A stretch of DNA of 64,000 bases from Bacillota bacterium. Lineage in GTDB: Bacteria; Bacillota; Clostridia; Oscillospirales; Acutalibacteraceae. The DNA is taken from assembly GCA_023410445.1 (NCBI GenBank), contig JAEYPT010000008.1:310001-374000 (forward strand), written 5' to 3'. The notes under the pieces were generated by a model, which was given only the letters and a program-made list of their open reading frames with translations, had not been told where the DNA came from and ran no database searches. Position 1 is the stretch's first letter, and every line of letters starts with the position of its first letter. Positions 26,194-35,059 of the stretch are shown piece by piece. Both the position numbers and the translations under genes were made by a program.

Positions 26194-27318
26194 TCAGACA
26201 TCCTCCTTTTCTTCCGGAGGATCGTCGGGGTCCATCTCGTCACTGAATGAGCTGTAGTCCCCGAAGGAGCCCGAGTATTCCGACTTATGCATAATGTGGA
26301 TTTCGTCCGGCTGAATTGCCAGGCCGATTTTCGCGCCGACCTTTTCGTAATCCGTCGTCTGAATCATCCACTTGAAGCCCTGAACGTCCGCGATAATCTC
26401 AAAATAGACGCCCTTGAAGTTGACGTTCGTCACCACACCGGTGAGGTGCTCGCCATCCGGCTCCACAATATCGACGTCCTCCGGACGGACGACGACATCC
26501 ACCGGCTCGTCCTTCGCGAAGCCTTTGTCGACACAGCGGAAGCGCCGGCCGGAGAATTCCGCAAGGCAGTCCTCGCGCATTACCCCGTCGAGGATGTTGC
26601 TTTCGCCGATGAAATCGGCAACGAACGCGTTTTTCGGCTCGTTGTAAATATCCTGCGGTGTGCCGATCTGCTGAATATCGCCCTTGTCCATTACCACGAC
26701 GGTGTCGGACATGGAAAGCGCCTCTTCCTGATCGTGCGTAACGAACAGGAAGGTGATGCCGGTCTGCTTCTGAATTTTCTTGAGCTCCGCCTGCATGTCC
26801 TTGCGAAGCTTCAGGTCCAGCGCGCCGAGCGGCTCGTCGAGCAGAAGAACCTTCGGGCCGTTCGCCAGCGCCCGCGCAATGGCGACGCGCTGCTGCTGCC
26901 CGCCGGAAAGCAGATTGACGTTCCGGTGCTCGAACCCGCCGAGGTTCACCATGTTCAGCATTTCGTGAACCGTGGCGCGCACCTCGTCTTCATTTTTTTT
27001 ATGTATACGCATCCCAAAAGCGACGTTGTCGTAAACGTTCAGGTGCGGGAACAGCGCATATTTTTGAAAGATCGTGTTAACCTCCCGCTTATGCGGCGGC
27101 AGGTCGTTGATCCTTTTTCCGTTAAAAAGAACATTTCCGGCATCCGGCCGGACAAAGCCCCCGATGATTCGCAGCGTGGTGGTTTTTCCGCAGCCCGAGG
27201 GACCGAGCAGCGTAACGAACTCGCCGTCTCCGATGCTGAGGTTGAAGTCCTTCAGTACGGGCTCGCCGTCGAACGATACTGAGATATTTTCCAATGAAAC
27301 GATGGCCGATTTCTCCAA
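26194..27318 (-). CDS. potA: Spermidine/putrescine ABC transporter ATPase
   Basis: About 374 residues. Walker A is GPSGCGKTTTLRIIGGF, the signature LSGGQQQRVAIARAL, and Walker B LLLDEPLGALD. The C-terminal third is a TOBE-type regulatory domain (VVRPEDVDIVEPDGEHLTGV). It powers polyamine uptake with PotB, PotC and PotD. AAAAGGAG directly abuts an ATG at 27327, too close for normal initiation; a TTG at 27318 is 9 nt away and is my preferred start. It heads the operon. Confidence 0.9.
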   Translation of the reverse strand: MEKSAIVSLENISVSFDGEPVLKDFNLSIGDGEFVTLLGPSGCGKTTTLRIIGGFVRPDAGNVLFNGKRINDLPPHKREVNTIFQKYALFPHLNVYDNVAFGMRIHKKNEDEVRATVHEMLNMVNLGGFEHRNVNLLSGGQQQRVAIARALANGPKVLLLDEPLGALDLKLRKDMQAELKKIQKQTGITFLFVTHDQEEALSMSDTVVVMDKGDIQQIGTPQDIYNEPKNAFVADFIGESNILDGVMREDCLAEFSGRRFRCVDKGFAKDEPVDVVVRPEDVDIVEPDGEHLTGVVTNVNFKGVYFEIIADVQGFKWMIQTTDYEKVGAKIGLAIQPDEIHIMHKSEYSGSFGDYSSFSDEMDPDDPPEEKEDV

Positions 27319-27473
27319 ATTCTGCATCTCCTTTTCACGGTCCGGCAGGCAAAGCCTGCCCGCGCGTTCCCTCCTGGCCGACCCAGCGCGCTCCGGGCGG
27401 CGGAAACGATGGATTTTGCCGCTGCCCTGCCCAGCGCAGACGCAAATGCATTCTTGCGTCCACAGCCTAACAA

Positions 27474-27502
27474 ATAATAGATGGAAAACGTCGAATTGTC
27501 AA
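27474..27502 (-). promoter_or_regulatory. Promoter of the potABCD operon
   Basis: Minus-strand TTGACA (27497-27502) and TATTAT (27474-27479) with a 17-bp spacer. The leader to potA is about 140 nt and contains a GGCAGGC-aaa-GCCTGCC hairpin (27344-27360) just before the ribosome binding site. Confidence 0.72.
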
Positions 27503-27656
27503 TTATTTTTTCAGAATTTCTGAATTTTATTGAATATTTTTGATTTATTACACGATATAAGCTGTTTTGCTCCTGTTTCCTTTGGAATGCTACGGTTTTC
27601 TTTGAAATATTCTCTTGAAATCAGAAAAAGGTATTTCGGGCTCCGGGGAGTTCTTC

Positions 27657-27720
27657 TTAACACAGTCTTAACGCAAATGGCCTTCCTTTTGCACCGTCCT
27701 AACGCCGACCGAAGTAAAAT
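27657..27720 (+). promoter_or_regulatory. Candidate response-regulator repeats and -10 box before kdp
   Basis: TTAACA (27657-27662) and TTAACG (27668-27673) repeat with an 11-bp period, the spacing used by OmpR-family regulators such as PhoP or KdpE. A TAAAAT box at 27715-27720 has no good -35, as expected for an activated promoter. No kdpDE genes are in the window. Confidence 0.45.
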
Positions 27721-27762
27721 GAAAAGCGGAAATGGAGAGATAAGCGAAAGGAGATGCGGCAG

Positions 27763-27861
27763 ATGGACCCGATACGCGCGGCTTTATGGGGAGCCATTGC
27801 GGTTCTCGCTGTTGTGGTCCTGATTGACTGGTGGCGTTCTAAGCCAAAGATGCTTTTATAA
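27763..27861 (+). CDS. Small single-span membrane peptide upstream of kdpF
   Basis: A 32-residue ORF with GGAG 9 nt upstream of its ATG. It encodes one hydrophobic helix (LWGAIAVLAVVVLIDWW) and a short basic tail (RSKPKMLL). It lies 17 bp before kdpF in the same direction. It does not match kdpF itself, although size and topology are similar. It may be a second small Kdp subunit or an unrelated membrane peptide; no family is recognised. Confidence 0.5.
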   Translation: MDPIRAALWGAIAVLAVVVLIDWWRSKPKMLL

Positions 27862-27878
27862 CATAGGAGGGATATGCT

Positions 27879-27968
27879 GTGCAGGTTATTCTTGGTCTGG
27901 CCGGCGCGGTGTTTGCCGCGCTGCTGATATACCTTGTCTTTATTTTATTTCGAGGAGATCGGATATGA
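27879..27968 (+). CDS. kdpF: Potassium-transporting ATPase small subunit KdpF
   Basis: 29 residues starting at GTG with AGGAGG 8 nt upstream. The sequence is a single membrane helix (GLAGAVFAALLIYLVFILF) ending in RGDRI, typical of KdpF, which stabilises the KdpABC complex. Its stop overlaps the kdpA start (ATGA). Confidence 0.82.
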   Translation: MQVILGLAGAVFAALLIYLVFILFRGDRI

Positions 27969-29704
27969 GCGGAGAAATCGTGCAGACCGTTCTTTTTCTC
28001 GCTGTTGTGGTCGCTCTGGCCATACCGCTGGGGCGCTACATTGGGAAGATAATGAACGGTGAAAAAGTCTTTTTATCCCGGATTCTGGAGCCGGCGGAAA
28101 ACCGATTCTATCATTTCTTAAAAATAAATCCGGACGAACAGATGTCCTGGAAAAAATACGCAGGCGCCGCCCTCATATTCAATCTGTTCGGGTTTCTGGT
28201 TCTTTTCCTTCTGAATCTCGTTCAGGGCCTTCTCCCACTGAACCCGCAGCATTTCGGCGGTGCCTCCTGGGACCTGGCGTTTAACAACGCAGTCAGCTTC
28301 GTGACTAACACCAACTGGCAGGCGTACTCTGGCGAAAGCTCCATGAGCTACCTGACGCAGATGCTCGGCTTCACGGTGCAGAACTTCCTTTCCGCAGCCA
28401 CGGGAATCGCGGTTTTGTTCGCGCTGATTCGCGGGTTTGTAAAGGTGAAGGAAACCGGAATCGGAAGCTTCTGGAGGGATCTGACCCGGAGTGTCCTTTA
28501 CATTCTACTCCCGCTCTCGCTGGTTGTTTCCGTTTTTCTGGTTTCGCAGGGCGTTGTTCAGAACTTCGGCAATTACGAAAAGGTTGATCTGATTCAGCCT
28601 GTAACCGCTTCCGACGGCACTGTCGTCAGCAGCGAGGTAATTCCGGAAGGCCCGGCAGCAAGCCAGATTGCGATTAAGCAGATCGGCACCAATGGCGGCG
28701 GCTTCTTCGGGACGAACTCCGCCCATCCGTTTGAAAACCCGACGGCGGCGTCCAATCTGGTGGAACTGATTTCGATTCTGCTGATTCCGGCCGCGCTGTG
28801 CTTTACCTTCGGCCGAAATGTCGGCGATAAGCGGCAGGGCCGGGCGCTTTTCCTCGCCATGCTGATTGTGCTGACGGTCTGTCTCGGAGTAGTTCTTTTC
28901 AGTGAAATGCACGCGACCCCGCAGCTGGCTCAGAATGGAGCGGTCAACACCTCGTTTGTCAACCAGTCGGGCGGCAACATGGAAGGTAAGGAAGTGCGGT
29001 TCGGAATCGCCGGTTCCAGCACCTGGGCAACCTTTACCACGGCCGCTTCCAACGGCTCCGTCAACGCGATGCACGACAGCTTTACACCGACCGGTGGGCT
29101 AGTGGAAATGCTGCTAATCGAACTCGGCGAGGTCATTTTTGGCGGCGTCGGCTGCGGCCTGTACGGGATGCTCGGTTTTGCGGTGTTCACGGTGTTCATC
29201 GCCGGACTGATGGTCGGGCGCACGCCGGAATACCTCGGCAAAAAGATCGAGCCGTATGAAATGAAAATGGCGGTTCTGCTATGCCTTGCGACGCCGTTCG
29301 CCACCCTGATCGGCAGCGGCATCGCCTGCATGGTTCCCGGCATCGCTTCGGCGCTGACCAACACGGGCGCACACGCGTTTTCCGAAGTTCTGTACGCGTA
29401 TTCGTCGGCAGGCGGAAACAACGGCTCCGCGTTCGCGGGGCTTAACGCAAACTCGCCGTTTCTGAATGTTTCGCTCGGCCTGATTATGCTTTTCGCACGG
29501 TTTGTGCCGATGGTCGCCGCGCTGGCGATGGCCGGTTCTCTGGCGCAGAAGAAGAAGGTTGCGGTCGGCGCAGGCACTCTGCCCACCCATGACGGCATGT
29601 TTATCGGCCTTTTGATTTTTGTTATTATTCTGATCGGCGCGCTCAGTTTCTTCCCTGCGCTGGCGCTCGGACCGATCGCCGATTTCTATCAGATGATCGG
29701 TTGA
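27965..29704 (+). CDS. kdpA: Potassium-transporting ATPase potassium-binding subunit
   Basis: 579 residues. The start is the ATG overlapping the kdpF stop; longer in-frame readings extend across kdpF. The selectivity-filter regions of the four pore repeats are visible: NAVSFVTNTNWQAYSGES, GTNGGGFFGTNSAHPFENP, HDSFTPTGG and YAYSSAGGNNGSAFAGL. KdpA holds the channel-like potassium path of the high-affinity KdpFABC pump in the cytoplasmic membrane. Confidence 0.96.
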   Translation: MSGEIVQTVLFLAVVVALAIPLGRYIGKIMNGEKVFLSRILEPAENRFYHFLKINPDEQMSWKKYAGAALIFNLFGFLVLFLLNLVQGLLPLNPQHFGGASWDLAFNNAVSFVTNTNWQAYSGESSMSYLTQMLGFTVQNFLSAATGIAVLFALIRGFVKVKETGIGSFWRDLTRSVLYILLPLSLVVSVFLVSQGVVQNFGNYEKVDLIQPVTASDGTVVSSEVIPEGPAASQIAIKQIGTNGGGFFGTNSAHPFENPTAASNLVELISILLIPAALCFTFGRNVGDKRQGRALFLAMLIVLTVCLGVVLFSEMHATPQLAQNGAVNTSFVNQSGGNMEGKEVRFGIAGSSTWATFTTAASNGSVNAMHDSFTPTGGLVEMLLIELGEVIFGGVGCGLYGMLGFAVFTVFIAGLMVGRTPEYLGKKIEPYEMKMAVLLCLATPFATLIGSGIACMVPGIASALTNTGAHAFSEVLYAYSSAGGNNGSAFAGLNANSPFLNVSLGLIMLFARFVPMVAALAMAGSLAQKKKVAVGAGTLPTHDGMFIGLLIFVIILIGALSFFPALALGPIADFYQMIG

Positions 29705-29717
29705 GGAGGATGCAGCA

Positions 29718-31787
29718 ATGAGTAGCAAACAAAACAACGCTTTTGCGGACCGGAAAATGCTTCACCGGGCGGTTCGCGATTCCTTTCGAAAATGCAGTCC
29801 GCGCATACAGGTACGGAACCCGGTGATGTTCCTGGTTTATGTGGCCGCGATTCTGACGACGCTTCTCTATTTTGTCTCCCTGTTTGGGATTCGGGACGCG
29901 CGGCCGGAATTCACTTTGAGCGTCGCCGTGATTCTCTGGTTTACCGTTCTGTTCGCAAATTTTGCGGAGGCGATTGCTGAAGGACGCGGCAAGGCACAGG
30001 CGGATTCGCTTCGGGCGGCAAAAAAGGATGTGGAAGCCCACAAAATTCCTTCCGCCGACCAATCGGATCAAATTGAGGTCATTTCTTCGGCCCGCCTTAC
30101 GAAGGACGACATTGTCATCATAAAAGCCGGGGAGCAGATTCCGGCGGACGGCGAAGTGATCGACGGAGCGGCTTCCGTCGACGAAAGCGCCATCACCGGC
30201 GAATCCGCACCCGTGATCCGCGAAAGCGGCGGGGACCGCAGCGCAGTAACCGGAGGAACGACCGTTCTCTCCGACTGGATCGTCGTCCGTGTCACTAGCG
30301 AACCGGGCGGAAGCTTCCTCGACAAAATGATTTCCATGGTGGAAGGTGCTTCCCGCAAAAAAACGCCGAATGAAATCGCGCTCCAGATTCTTCTGATTGC
30401 GCTGACAATTATCTTTCTGCTGGTCACGGCGGCGCTGTATCCATATTCCGAATTTGCGGCCCAACAGGCCGGAATCCCGAACCCAAGCTCCGTCACCGCG
30501 CTGATTGCGCTTTTGATCTGCCTTGCCCCAACGACGATCGGCGCGCTGCTTTCCTCTATTGGAATCGCCGGCATGAGCCGCCTGAATCAGGCTAACGTGC
30601 TGGCCATGAGCGGCCGGGCCATCGAGGCCGCGGGCGACGTGGATATTCTGATGCTGGATAAGACCGGAACCATCACGCTCGGCAATCGGCAGGCAGCGGA
30701 ATTCATCCCGGTAGGCAGCGTGAGCGCCGAAGAGTTGGCCGACGCGGCGCAGCTTTCCTCCCTCGCGGACGAAACACCGGAGGGCCGGAGCATTGTGGTC
30801 CTTGCGAAACAGCAGTTTAATCTGCGTGGACGCGAATTCGGCGGAAACCCGCCGGAATTCGTTCCGTTTACCGCAAAGACCCGCATGAGCGGCGTGAACC
30901 TGCCGGACACGGAAATCCGCAAGGGCGCGGCTGATGCGGTTAAAGCATACGTCACGGCCCAAGGCGGCACTTACTCGCCGGAATGCGACGAAATCGTGAA
31001 ACGGATTGCCAACAGCGGCGGAACTCCGCTGGTCGTCGCCAAAAACGACCGGGTGCTCGGCGTTATCCACCTCAAGGACATTATCAAGAGCGGAGTCAAG
31101 GAGAAATTCGCAGACCTGCGCAAAATGGGCATCAAAACCATCATGATTACGGGCGACAATCCTTTGACCGCGGCGGCTATCGCCGCGGAGGCCGGTGTGG
31201 ACGATTTCCTCGCGGAAGCCACACCGGAAGGCAAGCTGAAGATGATCCATGAATTCCAGAAGCAAGGGCATCTGGTCGCCATGACCGGCGACGGCACGAA
31301 CGACGCTCCCGCGCTTGCGCAGGCGGATGTTGCAGTCGCCATGAACTCCGGAACGCAGGCCGCGAAGGAAGCCGGGAACATGGTGGATCTCGATTCCTCC
31401 CCGACCAAGCTGATCGACATTGTGCGCATCGGCAAGCAGCTCCTGATGACGCGCGGTTCCCTGACGACGTTCAGTATTGCGAACGACGTGGCAAAATACT
31501 TCGCCATCATCCCCGCCATTTTCATGGGACTTTACCCCGGCCTTGCGGCGCTGAACATCATGGGGCTGCACAACGCCGACACCGCGATTCTCTCCGCGAT
31601 TATATACAACGCGCTGATTATCGTCGCGCTGATTCCGCTGGCGCTCAAGGGTGTAAAATACCGCGAAGTACCGGCGAAGAAGCTGCTTTCCCGCAACCTG
31701 TGGATTTACGGCGTCGGCGGACTTGCCGCCCCGTTTATCTTCGTAAAGTTAATTGATATCATTCTCACCGCGTTCGGCGTATCGTAA
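29718..31787 (+). CDS. kdpB: Potassium-transporting ATPase ATP-binding subunit
   Basis: 689 residues, a P-type ATPase. The actuator motif TGES is at about 160-163, the phosphorylated Asp is Asp314 in DKTGT, and the hinge region TGDGTNDAPALAQADV is present. The N-terminus and the CLAPTTIGALL membrane segment are specific for KdpB. It hydrolyses ATP to drive potassium uptake through KdpA. Placed 13 bp after kdpA with GAGGAGG upstream. Confidence 0.96.
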   Translation: MSSKQNNAFADRKMLHRAVRDSFRKCSPRIQVRNPVMFLVYVAAILTTLLYFVSLFGIRDARPEFTLSVAVILWFTVLFANFAEAIAEGRGKAQADSLRAAKKDVEAHKIPSADQSDQIEVISSARLTKDDIVIIKAGEQIPADGEVIDGAASVDESAITGESAPVIRESGGDRSAVTGGTTVLSDWIVVRVTSEPGGSFLDKMISMVEGASRKKTPNEIALQILLIALTIIFLLVTAALYPYSEFAAQQAGIPNPSSVTALIALLICLAPTTIGALLSSIGIAGMSRLNQANVLAMSGRAIEAAGDVDILMLDKTGTITLGNRQAAEFIPVGSVSAEELADAAQLSSLADETPEGRSIVVLAKQQFNLRGREFGGNPPEFVPFTAKTRMSGVNLPDTEIRKGAADAVKAYVTAQGGTYSPECDEIVKRIANSGGTPLVVAKNDRVLGVIHLKDIIKSGVKEKFADLRKMGIKTIMITGDNPLTAAAIAAEAGVDDFLAEATPEGKLKMIHEFQKQGHLVAMTGDGTNDAPALAQADVAVAMNSGTQAAKEAGNMVDLDSSPTKLIDIVRIGKQLLMTRGSLTTFSIANDVAKYFAIIPAIFMGLYPGLAALNIMGLHNADTAILSAIIYNALIIVALIPLALKGVKYREVPAKKLLSRNLWIYGVGGLAAPFIFVKLIDIILTAFGVS

Positions 31788-31799
31788 GGAGGGCTTTCT

Positions 31800-32405
31800 A
31801 TGAGTATTATGAAATCCGTTTGGGCGAAAGCCCTGGCTGTACTGATTGCTTTTACCGTTCTGTGCGGCATTCTGTATCCGCTGGTGGTCACGGGACTTGC
31901 CCAGCTCCTGTTCCCGAATCAGGCGAACGGAAGCGTTATCGAAGTAAACGGCAAAAAATACGGCAGCGTCCTTCTGGCGCAGCAATTCACCGGGAATCAA
32001 TACCTTTGGGGCCGCGTCATGAATCTGGACACCAAAACGTTCACCGATCAGAGCGGCAAACCGATGATGTACGCCGCCCCGTCCAATCTAAGCCCGGCGA
32101 GCGCACAGTACAAAAAGCTGATTCAGGAGCGGATCGCGAAAATTCAGGCCGCCGATCCCGAGAAGAAGGGAACACCGATTCCGGAAGACCTCGTTACCTG
32201 CTCCGGCAGCGGGCTTGACCCGCACGTCTCCCCGGCCGCGGCAGAATATCAGGTGGACCGGATTGCAAAGTCGCGGAACATGTCCGCGCAAAGTGTCCGG
32301 GACATCATCACAAAATACACATCCGGGAAATTTCTCGGCGTCTTCGGAGAAGATACCGTCAATGTTCTGGAGGTTAATCTGGCCCTCGACGGGATTTTAA
32401 AATAA
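31800..32405 (+). CDS. kdpC: Potassium-transporting ATPase subunit KdpC
   Basis: 201 residues with one N-terminal membrane helix and a periplasm-side type domain. FTVLCGILYPLVVTGLAQL, YLWGRVMNLDT, ASNLSPAS-like PSNLSPASAQYK, and CSGSGLDPHVSPAAAEYQ are diagnostic. It helps assemble the complex and nucleotide binding. Last gene of the operon, followed by a terminator. No kdpD/kdpE sensor pair is adjacent. Confidence 0.95.
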   Translation: MSIMKSVWAKALAVLIAFTVLCGILYPLVVTGLAQLLFPNQANGSVIEVNGKKYGSVLLAQQFTGNQYLWGRVMNLDTKTFTDQSGKPMMYAAPSNLSPASAQYKKLIQERIAKIQAADPEKKGTPIPEDLVTCSGSGLDPHVSPAAAEYQVDRIAKSRNMSAQSVRDIITKYTSGKFLGVFGEDTVNVLEVNLALDGILK

Positions 32406-32413
32406 ATGCTGTG

Positions 32414-32463
32414 AAAGCGCGCCCCGATTGGTCCGAAAAGGACCCATTCGGGGCGCGCTTTTC
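32414..32463. terminator. Bidirectional terminator after kdpC
   Basis: AAAGCGCGCCCCGA pairs with TCGGGGCGCGCTTT around a second inner stem (GGTCC/GGACC), with a T-run on the plus strand and A-run upstream. Confidence 0.82.
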
Positions 32464-32491
32464 TATTACAAAGATTCCTTCGTTACTCTGC

Positions 32492-33541
32492 TCATAGGAA
32501 AAAGATCACCGCAAAGTAAACGGCCATCGCGGCGAGGCCGAGGGGTACGCCGAGCCGCATCCATTCCCTGCTCTTGATTTTCAGCTTGCTGGCAGAAATA
32601 ATATTGGGGATATTCCCGGGAATCATCATTCCGCCGCTTACCAGAAGGCCCATCAGAATCGCGACGATCTGGCCCTGCTGCATGGATGCACTGATTTCCG
32701 CGGAGGCCAGCGTCGCGTTGTCCAGAATTGCGGAGCACATGTTGATCCAGTAAAGCCCCATCGCCGGAATCTGCATCACGTAGGCGTCAATGATCGGTTT
32801 GAATCCGCTGCCTAGAAGGTTTAAAGCAATGAGGAACAGAAAGATTTTCAGCGCGCGGAAAACAATCTCCGGGTAGCTTTCCAGTGCAATTTTCTCTTCC
32901 CCTTCCGCTCTGGCGCTGTCTTTTTTCGCGAAATACGCCGCAAGAAGACCGAATGCGAAAATACCCGGAAGGATATAAACGCCCAGCGTACGGATCATGT
33001 AGAAGAAATCGGCGTGGAGTTCCGGGTTCCGGGCCAGCCTTCCGATTACGATAGTAGCCAGAGGTTCCCCCACCGGGGTCAGCACGGCGCCGAGACCGAT
33101 GGAAAAGCACGCCGCAATGTTGACCCGGATTTTGCCCTCCCTAGAAAGCGGAAGAAGGTTGACCGCTTCCACCAGGAACAGCGAGGCGACAATGGCCGTA
33201 ATTACGCTGGAAAGCAGCCCCAGAGCGACGGTAAGGAGGAACGCAGAAAGCGCCGCAGGAACGTTTTTCAATGCCTGATGGACCACGCCCCCGCTCATCT
33301 TTTCCGAAAGGACACGGAAAAGGCAGCCGCCCGCAAGCACAATCGCTACGATTATGTACAGATAAACGTCTGCAAAAATCTCCGCCGCGAGAGCGGCATT
33401 CAGTGCTTTTCCCGTCACAGCAGCCAGAATGCCCATCACAAACAGGAAAATTTCAAGATTTTCCTCAATGGGTTTTACGACCAGCGGCAGTAAGAAGATC
33501 AGGGCCAATATAAGAAACAGAATAAGATTTGTCAGGCTCAA
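32492..33541 (-). CDS. DUF1646-family membrane transporter
   Basis: About 349 residues with roughly ten hydrophobic segments. The conserved GNIPNIISASKLKIKSREW stretch and ILDNATLASAEISASM identify the DUF1646 family of the ion-transporter superfamily, whose members are often linked to sodium. I prefer a TTG start at 33541 because GGAGGGGG lies 5 nt upstream; ATG at 33565 and TTG at 33580 are alternatives. It has its own strong promoter and only a short leader, so no riboswitch is seen in front of it. Confidence 0.8.
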   Translation of the reverse strand: MSLTNLILFLILALIFLLPLVVKPIEENLEIFLFVMGILAAVTGKALNAALAAEIFADVYLYIIVAIVLAGGCLFRVLSEKMSGGVVHQALKNVPAALSAFLLTVALGLLSSVITAIVASLFLVEAVNLLPLSREGKIRVNIAACFSIGLGAVLTPVGEPLATIVIGRLARNPELHADFFYMIRTLGVYILPGIFAFGLLAAYFAKKDSARAEGEEKIALESYPEIVFRALKIFLFLIALNLLGSGFKPIIDAYVMQIPAMGLYWINMCSAILDNATLASAEISASMQQGQIVAILMGLLVSGGMMIPGNIPNIISASKLKIKSREWMRLGVPLGLAAMAVYFAVIFFL

Positions 33542-33589
33542 AAGGACCCCCTCCAGTCGATTCATCCGCACAAAACTCAATTTGCGAAA

Positions 33590-33618
33590 ATTATACCATT
33601 TTATTGTTCCAAGGTCAA
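33590..33618 (-). promoter_or_regulatory. Promoter of the DUF1646 gene
   Basis: Minus-strand TTGACC (33613-33618) and TATAAT (33590-33595) with a 17-bp spacer, lying just past the end of the upstream MFS gene. Confidence 0.72.
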
Positions 33619-33628
33619 ATAATAGACC

Positions 33629-34858
33629 TTACGCCGCAGGCTTTTCCTCCCATGCTCTCATCTTCAGAAGAATGAGCGAAACCGGGATCAGAAAAATCAC
33701 GGTCGAAGAGATGCCAAGCCCGACGGAAAAATGTTCAGCAATCAGCCCGATCAGCGGGCCGCCGAGTATTTCGCCCAGCGAATTCATTTGTTCATTGGTG
33801 GAAAGAACCGTGGCGCGGATGCTCCCATCGATATGGCCGCCGAGAAAGGCATTCAGAATTGGCCGATTCAGAGCTTTTAGCGTGCTGATCGCCAGATAGG
33901 CCGTCAGCATCAGGCCAAAGCTGTGAGTCAGGCCGAACGCGAGCATGCTTACAATTGTAAGGAAATTAATCAGTGACAATCCGTTCAGACTCCCACGGGC
34001 GGAGGGGCTGCTCCATTTCCGAATGACAAGCTGCATTGCCAGCGCGCTGAAAAGCATCGTCAGAATTCCGAAAATTCCGAACCACGTCACGGGCTTCAGG
34101 CCCCCGAGCGTGGGAAGTACGGTATCCTTCAAAAAATGATCGGTATTCAGACGGTCGTAGCCCTCGCTTGCTAGCCCGCCGAACAGCGCCATGCATAGAA
34201 GACCGACCAGCACGTTTTTGGACCGGATGATCCGCATTCCGGACCGAAAGGTAAAGCTGAGTTTCTGGAAGGAATCCAGCTCCTCCGGCGCGGCAGGGTG
34301 AAAATTATTTTCCGGCATAAAGACAATCAAGAATAAACCGAAGGCCAGCATCAGAACCCCGGCCAGAAGAATCGGCAGCGTAAGCGAAAAATTTCCGAGG
34401 ACCGTACTCAACAGAATTCCCGCTACTGAGCCGATCTGACCGAGCTGTGCGCCCCGCAGAAAAATCCGGTTCAGACTAAGCGAGCCGTCTTCGTCGGCGA
34501 TCCACGCCTCCACGGCCCCATCCGTAAAGGTAGAACCAACCCCTAAAAACAGTTGAGAAGCCATCACGGCCCAAAATGCCGGAATCGCTCCCTGAAGAAG
34601 AAAGCCGAGGCCCGTCAGGGCAACTCCGATCACAATGGAAAGCCGACGGCTGTAAAGATCAGCCACCACGCCGGTGGGAACCTGAGCAAAAAAACAGGCA
34701 ATTTCAAAGGCCGTGCCGGTCAGGACCAGCTGCAGCGGGCTCAGGTGAATCACATCCACCTGATACACCATCGTCACGGTGGACATTAAGGAATAGAGTC
34801 CCGTGTAAAGGCAGGAAAACAGAAGGTACATGCGGTATGCTTTTATTTTATGTTTCAA
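33629..34858 (-). CDS. Major facilitator superfamily transporter
   Basis: 409 residues and about 12 membrane segments. The MFS loop 2-3 motif appears as GVVADLYSRRLSIVIG. It resembles drug/proton antiporters with few close marks. The start is a TTG with AAAGGAG 5 nt upstream; a longer in-frame reading up to 35047 would run through the promoter and operator. A strong promoter overlaid by a 24-bp palindrome lies in front, implying repression. Substrate unknown. Confidence 0.8.
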   Translation of the reverse strand: MKHKIKAYRMYLLFSCLYTGLYSLMSTVTMVYQVDVIHLSPLQLVLTGTAFEIACFFAQVPTGVVADLYSRRLSIVIGVALTGLGFLLQGAIPAFWAVMASQLFLGVGSTFTDGAVEAWIADEDGSLSLNRIFLRGAQLGQIGSVAGILLSTVLGNFSLTLPILLAGVLMLAFGLFLIVFMPENNFHPAAPEELDSFQKLSFTFRSGMRIIRSKNVLVGLLCMALFGGLASEGYDRLNTDHFLKDTVLPTLGGLKPVTWFGIFGILTMLFSALAMQLVIRKWSSPSARGSLNGLSLINFLTIVSMLAFGLTHSFGLMLTAYLAISTLKALNRPILNAFLGGHIDGSIRATVLSTNEQMNSLGEILGGPLIGLIAEHFSVGLGISSTVIFLIPVSLILLKMRAWEEKPAA

Positions 34859-34913
34859 TTTGACTCCTTTTGTCCTGACCGGCCTGCGCAGACCGGTCGA
34901 CAGTAATATGTAA

Positions 34914-34984
34914 TTAACGTTAAATGATAAAATGTAATGTACATTACATTTTAAAATTATAATCATAGTTACATTTAAAGTCAA
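34914..34984 (-). promoter_or_regulatory. Strong promoter with palindromic operators before the MFS gene
   Basis: Minus-strand TTGACT (34979-34984) and TATAAT (34956-34961) with a 17-bp spacer. A perfect 24-bp palindrome (34929-34952; half-site AAAATGTAATGT) starts 3 bp after the -10, and a second short palindrome, TTAACGTTAA, lies at 34914-34923. The regulator is not adjacent. Confidence 0.72.
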
Positions 34985-35009
34985 GCAAAAACTAGCATCG
35001 CGCAAAAAA

Positions 35010-35037
35010 CCCGTGCCGCAAAAAAATGCGGCACGGG
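35010..35037 (-). terminator. Terminator after the ChrB-domain gene
   Basis: CCCGTGCCGCA and its complement around a six-base A/T loop, with a T-run on the minus strand. Confidence 0.82.
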
Positions 35038-35059
35038 CTAAGGGCACATCGATAAAGAT

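Noticed and set aside
27503..27656. c-di-AMP (ydaO) riboswitch before kdp
   Set aside because: None of the conserved aptamer sequence is present.
29643..31571. 642-codon open frame antisense to kdpA/kdpB
   Set aside because: It lies wholly opposite strong Kdp genes, has no recognisable domain and an odd composition; it follows from the codon bias of the real genes.
33542..33628. Sodium riboswitch in front of the DUF1646 gene
   Set aside because: The leader is only about 40 nt from the mapped promoter, too short for that RNA.
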